From Streptomyces sp. HNM0575 (lineage in GTDB: Bacteria; Actinomycetota; Actinomycetes; Streptomycetales; Streptomycetaceae), in contig NZ_JAASAG010000008.1 of the NCBI RefSeq assembly GCF_012726265.1, positions 248,001 to 312,000 on the forward strand: 64,000 nucleotides of DNA, written 5' to 3'. Positions 20,310-26,979 of this stretch are shown here, in pieces. Numbering within the stretch: the first letter of the stretch is position 1; each line of letters starts with the position of its first letter. The position numbers and the translations under genes are program-made. The notes beneath the pieces were generated by a model, which saw nothing but the letters and a program-made list of their open reading frames with translations, did no database searches and was not told where the DNA came from.

Positions 20310-20345
20310 ATGATTATCGGCAGCAGGCGCGCCGGTCCTCAGTGA
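20310..20345 (+). CDS. Putative cimA leader peptide (Met-Ile-Ile...)
   Basis: Eleven-codon reading frame MIIGSRRAGPQ. Its second and third codons are ATT ATC, two consecutive isoleucines; ATT is rare in this GC-rich genome. A longer version could start at GTG 20295. A strong hairpin begins at its stop codon and an intrinsic terminator follows before cimA. Because citramalate synthase feeds isoleucine synthesis, a ribosome-stalling leader sensing Ile-tRNA is likely. There is no clear ribosome site, so it may be leaderless. Confidence 0.55.
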   Translation: MIIGSRRAGPQ

Positions 20346-20379
20346 CCGACTGCCGCGGAAGACCCGAGCGGCAGCGGTC
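20344..20379 (+). promoter_or_regulatory. cimA leader hairpin 1
   Basis: 12-bp stem with one bulged A (GACCGaCTGCCGC pairing with GCGGCAGCGGTC), starting inside the stop codon of the leader peptide. Ribosome position on the leader would decide whether it forms. Confidence 0.5.
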
Positions 20380-20402
20380 AACGTGTCCCAGACCCGCGCG
20401 CC

Positions 20403-20432
20403 AGACCTCTCGCACCCGCGAGAGGTCTTTTT
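20403..20432 (+). terminator. Intrinsic terminator (attenuator) upstream of cimA
   Basis: Perfect 11-bp stem AGACCTCTCGC / complement, ACCC loop, then TTTTT. It lies 184 bp before the cimA start and after ilvE already has its own terminator, so it fits a transcription attenuator better than an ilvE terminator. Confidence 0.75.
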
Positions 20433-20615
20433 GGTTTCCGGCCCACCCGCAGCCGGAGGCGACGGCGCCAAGGGCGAGCAGGGACGTGCCGGCAGCACAG
20501 CGCACCAGGGAGCGCGAGCAGTAGGCGCAAGCAGAAGAATCGAGGGACGAGCGGATCCCGGCAGTACGGATCCCCCTCTCCAGGAGCACAGCATCCACCA
20601 GGAGCCACAGCAGCC

Positions 20616-22226
20616 ATGAGCACGGACGCCCCGGCCGCCCCGGACGACAACTTCCACATCTTCGACACCACACTGCGCGACGGCGCCCAGCGCGAGGGCA
20701 TCAATCTGACCGTCGCCGACAAGCTGACGATCGCCCGTCACCTCGACGAGTTCGGCGTCGGCTTCATCGAGGGCGGCTGGCCGGGCGCCAACCCGCGGGA
20801 CACCGAGTTCTTCCAGCGGGCCCGCGAGGAGATCGGCTTCCGGCACGCCCAGCTCGTCGCCTTCGGCGCCACCCGCAAGGCGGGCACGGCCGCCGCCGAC
20901 GATCCGCAGGTCAAGGCGCTGGTGGACTCGGGCGCCCCGGTGGTGACGCTCGTCGCGAAGTCGCACGACCGGCACGTGGAGCTGGCGCTGCGCACCTCCC
21001 TGGAGGAGAACCTGGAGATGGTCCGCGACACCGTGGCGTATCTGCGCGAGCAGGGCCGCCGGGTCTTCGTGGACTGCGAGCACTTCTTCGACGGCTACAT
21101 GGCCGACGCGCGCTATGCGAAGCAGGTCGTAAGCGCCGCACACGAGGCGGGCGCCGAGGTCGTCGTGCTCTGCGACACCAACGGCGGGATGCTGCCCGCG
21201 CAGATCCAGGCCGTCGTACGCACCGTCCTCGCCGACACCGGGGCCCGGCTCGGCATCCACACGCAGGACGACACCGGGTGCGCGGTGGCCAACACCCTCG
21301 CCGCCGTCGACGCCGGTGCCACCCACGTCCAGTGCACCGCCAACGGCTACGGCGAGCGCGTCGGCAACGCCAACCTCTTCCCCGTCACGGCCGCGCTCCA
21401 GCTCAAGTACGGCAAGCAGGTGCTGCCGGAGGGCTCGCTGGAGGAGATGACCCGCATCTCGCACGCGATCGCCGAGGTCGTCAACCTCGTGCCCTCCACC
21501 CACGAGCCGTACGTCGGCACCTCGGCCTTCGCGCACAAGGCCGGGCTGCACGCGTCCGCGATCAAGGTCGATCCGGACCTGTACCAGCACATCGAGCCCG
21601 AACTGGTCGGCAACACCATGCGGATGCTCGTCTCCGACATGGCCGGGCGCGCCTCGGTCGAGCTGAAGGGCAAGGAGCTCGGCTACGACCTGGAGGGCGA
21701 GCGCGACCTGGTCGGGCGGATCGTGGAGCGGGTCAAGGAGCAGGAGCTGAAGGGCTTCACCTACGAGGCCGCGGACGCCTCGTTCGAGCTGCTGCTCCGC
21801 GACGAGGTGCACGGCCGGCCCCGCCGCTTCTTCCGGCTGGAGTCCTGGCGCACCATCGTCGAGCAGCGCCCCGACGGCGACCAGGCCAACGAGGCGACGG
21901 TCAAGCTGTGGGCCAAGGGCGAGCGGATCATCGCGACCGGGGAGGGCAACGGTCCGGTCAACGCGCTCGACCGCGCGCTGCGCAGCGGGCTGGAGCGGCT
22001 GCATCCGGAGCTGGCCAGGCTCTCTCTCGTCGACTACAAGGTCCGCATCCTGGAGGGCGGCCACGGCACCGACTCCACGACCCGGGTGCTGGTCTCCATG
22101 AGCGACGGGCGCGTGGAGTGGTCGACGGTGGGCGTGGCCGACAACATCATCGCCGCTTCGTGGCAGGCGCTGGACGACGGATACACCTACGGGCTGCTGA
22201 GGGCGGGCGTCGAACCGCACGAGTGA
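20616..22226 (+). CDS. cimA: (R)-citramalate synthase
   Basis: Condenses pyruvate and acetyl-CoA to citramalate, the first step of the threonine-independent isoleucine route. 536 residues, normal for CimA. The HMGL-like barrel carries FDTTLRDGAQREG at the start, VFVDCEHFFDGYMAD near 150, VVLCDTNGGMLP near 185, GIHTQDDTGCAVAN near 215 and the HVQCTANGYGERVGNANL motif. The C-terminal LeuA regulatory domain covers about 400-530. A leuA paralog is possible, but the DTTLRDGAQREG start and length favour CimA. Upstream leader and terminator suggest attenuation by isoleucine. Confidence 0.93.
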   Translation: MSTDAPAAPDDNFHIFDTTLRDGAQREGINLTVADKLTIARHLDEFGVGFIEGGWPGANPRDTEFFQRAREEIGFRHAQLVAFGATRKAGTAAADDPQVKALVDSGAPVVTLVAKSHDRHVELALRTSLEENLEMVRDTVAYLREQGRRVFVDCEHFFDGYMADARYAKQVVSAAHEAGAEVVVLCDTNGGMLPAQIQAVVRTVLADTGARLGIHTQDDTGCAVANTLAAVDAGATHVQCTANGYGERVGNANLFPVTAALQLKYGKQVLPEGSLEEMTRISHAIAEVVNLVPSTHEPYVGTSAFAHKAGLHASAIKVDPDLYQHIEPELVGNTMRMLVSDMAGRASVELKGKELGYDLEGERDLVGRIVERVKEQELKGFTYEAADASFELLLRDEVHGRPRRFFRLESWRTIVEQRPDGDQANEATVKLWAKGERIIATGEGNGPVNALDRALRSGLERLHPELARLSLVDYKVRILEGGHGTDSTTRVLVSMSDGRVEWSTVGVADNIIAASWQALDDGYTYGLLRAGVEPHE

Positions 22227-22333
22227 GTGCCGGCAGGCGCGGCGGCGTTCGGGGCCGGGTGCCAGGGCCGGGTGCCAGGGGGCGGACGCCGTCCCCGGGC
22301 CCCGCGCCTCCCCGGGCCCCGCGCCGTAACAGC

Positions 22334-23662
22334 TCAGCCGTCCAGGCGTACGGGCAGGGTCCGCGTGCTGTTCCCGACGAAGCTGCCCAGCGGGGTCAAC
22401 TCCTCCTCCGGCACGGCGAGTTCGAGGTCCGGGTGGCGGCCGAAGAGGGCTTCCAGGGCGACGGCCGCCTCCATACGGGCCAGCGGTGCCCCGATGCAGA
22501 AGTGCGCGCCGTGCCCGAAGGAGAGATGGCGCTTGTCGGCGCGGGTGACGTCGAAGGCCGCCGCGTCCTGTCCGTACGCACGGGGGTCGCGCCCGGCGGC
22601 CGTGTAGCCGGCGAGTACCGGCGTGCCCCGCGCGATGACCGTGCCGCCGACGGCGAGGTCCGCGGTGGGGTAGCGGAAGGGGAAGTAGCTGACGGGGCTG
22701 TCGTAGCGGAGCGTCTCCTCGACGACGTCCTGCCATGAGGCGGATCCGGCGCGGACCAGGGCGAGTTGGTCCCGGTGGGCGCACAGCGCGCGCACCGCGT
22801 TGGTGATCAGGTTCAGCGTGGTCTCGTGCCCGGCCACGATCATCAGCATCAGGGTGCCCACGAGTTCGGTCTCACTCAGCCTGTCGCCGTCCTCCTCGCG
22901 GGCGGCGATGAGGGCGCTGGTGAGGTCGCTCCCCGGGACCGCGCGACGGGTGGCGACGACGTGCGTGAGGACTTCGACGACCTCGCGGTTGACGGCGACC
23001 ACTTCGGCCGGCTCCGCGCTCGTACTGACCAGCACGCCGGAGAGCTCGTGCAGCCGGTCGCGCAACTCGTCGTCGACGCCGAGGAGTTCGCTGATGACGC
23101 CCATCGGGAGCGGATAGGCGAAGTGCTGCCGCAGGTCGACGACGCCGTCCTCGCCGTCCTGGCCGGCGGCGTCCGGCAGCTCGTCCAGCAGCCGGGCGGT
23201 CAGCTCCTCGACGCGCGGCCGCAGGCCCTCGACGCGGCGTGCCGTGAAGGCCTTGCTGACCAGGCCGCGCAGCCGTCTGTGGTCCTCGCCGTCGGCGGTG
23301 GTCATGCCCTCGACCGTGGCGAAGACGGTCAGCGGCCAGCCCTCGGGCACACGGCCCTCCTGGAGGGCGGCGAAGTGGCAGGCGTTCTTGGCCACTTGGG
23401 GATGGGTGAGGAAGTCCCGCAGCTCCGCGTGCCCGGTGACGGCCGCCGCCTCGACACCGCCCGGCAGTGTCACGGCGACGGCCGGGCCCCGGCGGCGCAG
23501 CCGCTCGTTGACGGCGTGCTGGGCGACTCCGCGCGGGTCCAGGCGGTGCGGCGCGCCGGGCGGCTCGGGTGTCTCGGGCGGCTCGGGTGCCCCCGGTGCC
23601 TCGGGCGTGACGTGTCCCTCGGGCGTGATGTGTCCCCCGGGTGCTTCGGGTGCTTCGGTCAT
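22334..23662 (-). CDS. Cytochrome P450
   Basis: 442 residues. Haem ligand Cys near 389 in FGHGAHFCIGAPLARME, the I-helix oxygen-activation motif MIVAGHETTLNL and the K-helix EETLRYDSP (ExxR) are all intact. The ATG at 23662 is chosen for AGGAG just upstream; its first 40 residues are a Pro/Gly/Glu-rich repeat (PEGHVTPEAPGAPEPPETPEPP) before the P450 fold starts. Soluble bacterial class I type; ferredoxin and reductase partners are not in the window. Substrate unknown. It is divergent from accB. Confidence 0.93.
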   Translation of the reverse strand: MTEAPEAPGGHITPEGHVTPEAPGAPEPPETPEPPGAPHRLDPRGVAQHAVNERLRRRGPAVAVTLPGGVEAAAVTGHAELRDFLTHPQVAKNACHFAALQEGRVPEGWPLTVFATVEGMTTADGEDHRRLRGLVSKAFTARRVEGLRPRVEELTARLLDELPDAAGQDGEDGVVDLRQHFAYPLPMGVISELLGVDDELRDRLHELSGVLVSTSAEPAEVVAVNREVVEVLTHVVATRRAVPGSDLTSALIAAREEDGDRLSETELVGTLMLMIVAGHETTLNLITNAVRALCAHRDQLALVRAGSASWQDVVEETLRYDSPVSYFPFRYPTADLAVGGTVIARGTPVLAGYTAAGRDPRAYGQDAAAFDVTRADKRHLSFGHGAHFCIGAPLARMEAAVALEALFGRHPDLELAVPEEELTPLGSFVGNSTRTLPVRLDG

Positions 23663-23960
23663 GGACGGTGCTCCTGCGGGCCGGCGGCGGGCGGCGGGCG
23701 GACGGGACCGGCGCCCCCGGCCGCCAGAGGACTCCGGCCAAAGGCTCCGCTCAACACCCCTTCCGCACAAGGGAGTTGCAGGCCAAGCCGCCCGGTGGTG
23801 AAGCGGGGAGCACGGTGGGCCAGGGGACCGGTGGTACGGGCGTGGGCTGTGCGGTGCGGCGCCCTGACCTGCGGCCGCCCTGAGCTGCGGCTGCCTGGAC
23901 TGTGGCCGTCGGACAGCTGCGACCGTCCCCGCTGGTTGGCAGGGCCTCGTCACGGGCTCC

Positions 23961-23993
23961 GCACCGGGCTGTGGGAATTCCACAGCCCGGTGC
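23961..23993. repeat. Perfect 14-bp inverted repeat upstream of accB
   Basis: GCACCGGGCTGTGG, a GAATT loop, then its exact complement. A smaller dyad CCACAG-N6-CTGTGG follows at 24018-24035. There is no T-run and it lies between divergent genes, so it may be a regulatory palindrome. The rest of the 465-bp gap (23663-24127) has no gene. Confidence 0.7.
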
Positions 23994-24115
23994 GCCCCAC
24001 ATGTGAGAGTTCCCTGCCCACAGGCCCTGCTGTGGCGCCGTTCTGTCCAGCGCGACCATGAATCGTGCCCGGACACTGTTTGAATCTGACGAGGATGAAT
24101 GACCCTGTCGTTTCG

Positions 24116-24127
24116 TAGGGTCTATAC
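24116..24127 (+). promoter_or_regulatory. Candidate leaderless -10 of accB
   Basis: TAGGGT six bases before the ATG, with no Shine-Dalgarno sequence. The stretch GTAGGGTCT is shared exactly with the leuB start region. Confidence 0.45.
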
Positions 24128-25765
24128 ATGACCGATCAGACCCAGTCGTCGCAGCAGGCGGAGCAGGCCGCGGAGGAGTCCGCGCCGGCGCCCGAAGCCG
24201 CGGGGCCGGATGCGCGGGACGCACGGGGGCGTGTGGCGGAGCTGCGTGCCCTGCGTGAGAAGGCGCTGGAGGGTCCCAGCGAGCGGGCGACGCAGGCTCA
24301 GCACGCGAAGGGCAAGCTGACCGTCCGGGAGCGGATCGAACTCCTGCTGGACGAGGGGACGTTCCGTGAGGTGGAACCGCTGCGGCGGCACCGTGCCACG
24401 GGTTTCGGGCTGGAGGAGAAGAAGCCGTACACGGACGGTGTGGTCACCGGGTGGGGGCTGGTGCACGGGCGGACGGTGTTCGTCTACGCGCACGACTTCC
24501 GCATCTTCGGCGGGGCGCTGGGGGAGGCCCACGCGACGAAGATCCACAAGATCATGGATATGGCCATCGCCGCCGGGGCTCCGCTGATCTCGCTGAACGA
24601 CGGTGCGGGCGCCCGTATTCAGGAGGGCGTCTCGGCGCTCGCCGGTTACGGCGGGATCTTCCAGCGCAACACCCGGGCGAGCGGGGTCATCCCGCAGATC
24701 TCGGTGATGCTGGGCCCGTGCGCGGGCGGTGCCGCATACAGCCCCGCGCTCACGGACTTCGTGTTCATGGTCCGCGACACCTCGCAGATGTTCATCACGG
24801 GCCCGGACGTGGTCCAGGCGGTGACCGGCGCCCAGGTCTCGCAGAACGGGCTGGGCGGTGCGGACGTGCACGCGGCCACGTCGGGTGTGGCGCACTTCGC
24901 GTACGACGACGAGCAGACCTGCCTCGAAGAGGTGCGGTACCTGCTGTCGATGCTGCCGTCGAACAACCGGGAGAACCCTCCGGCCGAGGAGTGCACCGAC
25001 CCGGCCGACCGGCGCGGCGAGGTGCTGCTCGACCTGGTGCCTGCCGACGGCAACCGCCCGTACGACATGCGCAAGGTGATCGAGGAGCTCGTCGACGACG
25101 GGGATCTGCTGGAGATCCACGAGCGGTGGGCGACGAACCTGATCGTGTGCCTGGCCCGGATGGACGGCCAGGTGGTGGGCATCGTCGCCAACCAGCCGCA
25201 GTCGCTCGCCGGAGTGCTGGACATCGAGGCGTCGGAGAAGGGCGCTCGCTTTGTGCAGATGTGCGACGCGTTCAACATCCCGATCGTGACGCTGCTGGAC
25301 GTGCCGGGCTTCCTGCCGGGCGTGGACCAGGAGCACGGCGGGATCATCCGGCACGGCGCCAAGTTGCTGTACGCGTACTGCAACGCGACGGTGCCGCGGA
25401 TCTCGGTGGTGCTGCGCAAGGCGTACGGCGGTGCGTACATCGTGATGGATTCGCAGTCCATCGGCGCCGATCTGACCTTCGCGTGGCCGACGAACGAGAT
25501 CGCGGTCATGGGCGCGGAAGGCGCGGCGAACGTGATCTTCCGGCGGGAGATCACGGGCGCGGACGATCCGGACGCGATGCGCGCGCGGATGGTCAAGGAG
25601 TACAAGGCCGAGCTGATGCACCCGTACTACGCGGCCGAACGCGGACTCGTCGACGACGTCATCGAGCCCCAGGAGACCCGCGAAGTCCTCGTCCGCTCCC
25701 TCCAGATGCTCCGCAGCAAGCACGCCGACCTGCCCTCACGCAAGCACGGAAACCCCCCGCAGTGA
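24128..25765 (+). CDS. accB: Acyl-CoA carboxylase beta subunit (carboxyltransferase)
   Basis: 545 residues. Transfers carboxyl from biotin of the alpha subunit to acyl-CoA, making malonyl- or methylmalonyl-CoA for fatty acids and polyketides. The two crotonase-like domains show SLNDGAGARIQEGVSALAGYGGIF near 157, GPCAGGAAYSPAL near 199 and DVPGFLPGVDQEHGGIIRHGAK near 390. At the substrate-specificity position the sequence is YGGAYIVMDS (Ile near 438), where propionyl-specific PccB has Asp; Ile is associated with acceptance of acetyl-CoA as well. The epsilon gene follows. The ATG is probably leaderless. Confidence 0.95.
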   Translation: MTDQTQSSQQAEQAAEESAPAPEAAGPDARDARGRVAELRALREKALEGPSERATQAQHAKGKLTVRERIELLLDEGTFREVEPLRRHRATGFGLEEKKPYTDGVVTGWGLVHGRTVFVYAHDFRIFGGALGEAHATKIHKIMDMAIAAGAPLISLNDGAGARIQEGVSALAGYGGIFQRNTRASGVIPQISVMLGPCAGGAAYSPALTDFVFMVRDTSQMFITGPDVVQAVTGAQVSQNGLGGADVHAATSGVAHFAYDDEQTCLEEVRYLLSMLPSNNRENPPAEECTDPADRRGEVLLDLVPADGNRPYDMRKVIEELVDDGDLLEIHERWATNLIVCLARMDGQVVGIVANQPQSLAGVLDIEASEKGARFVQMCDAFNIPIVTLLDVPGFLPGVDQEHGGIIRHGAKLLYAYCNATVPRISVVLRKAYGGAYIVMDSQSIGADLTFAWPTNEIAVMGAEGAANVIFRREITGADDPDAMRARMVKEYKAELMHPYYAAERGLVDDVIEPQETREVLVRSLQMLRSKHADLPSRKHGNPPQ

Positions 25766-25791
25766 CCTCGCAGCAAGGGATGAAGACTTCG

Positions 25792-26016
25792 ATGAATGCG
25801 ACCGACACGACAGGCAGCCGTCTCGTCCGCGTGGAGAAGGGCGAGGCGAGCGAGGAAGAACTCGCCGCCGTCACGGCCCTGTTGCTCGCCCGCGCGGCCG
25901 CCTCCGCCCGGCACGCGCAGATCCCCGCCTCCCGCAGCGCGGGCAGCGGCAAGGCGCGCTGGCGCCGCCTGGAGCGTGCCCGCGGCTTCCGCGCGCCGCA
26001 CAGCTGGCAGGGCTGA
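25792..26016 (+). CDS. accE: Acyl-CoA carboxylase epsilon subunit
   Basis: 74-residue protein with the epsilon core RLVRVEKGEASEEELAAVTALLLARAA and a basic, aromatic C-terminus (RWRRLERARGFRAPHSWQG) typical of these small subunits, which stimulate the alpha-beta complex. Starts at GTG 25762 (overlapping the accB stop as GTGA) or ATG 25780 are possible; ATG 25792 is chosen because AAGGGA lies 11 bp upstream. Confidence 0.88.
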   Translation: MNATDTTGSRLVRVEKGEASEEELAAVTALLLARAAASARHAQIPASRSAGSGKARWRRLERARGFRAPHSWQG

Positions 26017-26125
26017 ACCGCCCGGCTCCCGGCCGACTCCCGCCCGTGCGGGCGCCGTTGAGGGCGTACGCACGGCGCACGGCCCGTGGCCGACTCGTGT
26101 GCGTGCCCCGGCCCGCAAGCGGAAG

Positions 26126-26170
26126 ACCGGCCGGACGAACACCGGCCGGACGAACACCGGCCGGACGAAC
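26126..26170. repeat. 15-bp perfect tandem repeat, three copies
   Basis: ACCGGCCGGACGAAC three times without mismatch, ending 2 bp before the terminator stem at 26173. Each unit contains CCGGCCGG, itself palindromic. Confidence 0.9.
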
Positions 26171-26172
26171 GA

Positions 26173-26209
26173 AGGACGGCCTCCCGGTGAACCCACGGGA
26201 GGCCGTCCT
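26173..26209. terminator. Bidirectional terminator after accE
   Basis: Perfect 14-bp stem (AGGACGGCCTCCCG and complement) with a 9-nt loop, between accE (+) and the convergent small gene at 26246-26431 (-). Confidence 0.85.
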
Positions 26210-26245
26210 GCTGTGTATCGGGAAGATCCCGGGCGCCGCGCCCAG

Positions 26246-26431
26246 TCAGCCGGTGGCCGCGTCCTCGAGCACGGTGCGCTCGGGATTCGCGGTCTGTGCG
26301 GGAAGGCCGTCGGGGCCCTCTGCGGCCTCTGCGGCGACGGTCATCGTGGTCAGCTCGTCCGCGTCCTGGAGATGAGCCAGGGTGGTGCGGCGCGGGTTGG
26401 CTGTATTGCGCATGATAAGGGTGGTCTTCAC
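26246..26431 (-). CDS. Small protein with two TANPxRTxL motifs, function unknown
   Basis: 61 residues from GTG 26431 (GAGG about 12 bp upstream); an internal ATG at 26413 would give 55. The motif TANPRRTTL at residues 10-18 returns as TANPERTVL at 47-55, separated by an acidic Ala-rich linker (DADELTTMTVAAEAAEGPDG). No cysteine, signal peptide or membrane segment. It sits alone, convergent with accE and divergent from the first conservon, with an AT-richer upstream region. I do not recognise the family. The repeats and size would allow a ribosomally made peptide precursor or a binding peptide, but no modifying enzyme is adjacent. Confidence 0.55.
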   Translation of the reverse strand: MKTTLIMRNTANPRRTTLAHLQDADELTTMTVAAEAAEGPDGLPAQTANPERTVLEDAATG

Positions 26432-26979
26432 GCTCGACCGTACCTCGCACTTTCCAATTGACTTGTCGCTACGCGGTGTTCTGTAAACAAGATTAGGACG
26501 CCACTTCCTTCCCGTACGTGACACCGGCAACGCGGAGCGTGTGAGTTTCCTCACCGGAGCGCGGGCAAAAGGGACTTACGTGATGAGCCGCTCCGCAGGT
26601 CGAAGCGGACATCGGGGCCAGACGTGAGGTTCCGCCTCCGCGGCTGATAGGGCTGGGGCGTGAAGGCCGGAGACCCGCAGAGGAAAAGTCCGGAATCACG
26701 GCAAGTGCGCTGCACCGTAAGTGACCGCATGTTGCCGGAGTGTCACATGCTCTCCCGGGTTCTCCACAGGCCTTGTTGGAGATCCGGCACTGTGCTGGAA
26801 TTCCACGGACCGCTGCGGGAAACAACCGGCGCGCAGGGGCGCAGAGCAGCGCCGCGTGGCGGTCAGGGGACGCGCGCCGGTCACTTCACGACCGCCAGGG
26901 GGGCCTTGGGACCCCCACGACTCGATACCGTCCCGCCGTCCCAAGCGGAGGGGCGCCTGGTCCAGAGGTTGCGACGCTA
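26432..26979. promoter_or_regulatory. Upstream region of the first conservon
   Basis: 548 bp without a convincing gene. 26432-26530 is noticeably AT-richer and probably carries the promoter of the small minus-strand gene. 26755-26820 contains TCCACAGGCCTTG and CTGGAATTCCAC, motifs also found in the accB upstream region. The remainder shows nothing clear. Confidence 0.4.

Noticed and set aside
20281..20432. T-box riboswitch upstream of cimA
   Set aside because: No T-box core or stem I specifier architecture is visible; the leader peptide plus terminator explains the region better.
22334..23662. P450 as the CvnE member of a conservon
   Set aside because: It is 3.3 kb away from cvnA, on the opposite strand and separated by accB-accE; both conservons end at cvnD.
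26740..26979. Longer CvnA starting at 26740
   Set aside because: The first 80 residues show no conserved features; the VQGRFKRDGSAAG start at GTG 26980 matches other conservon A proteins as I remember them.
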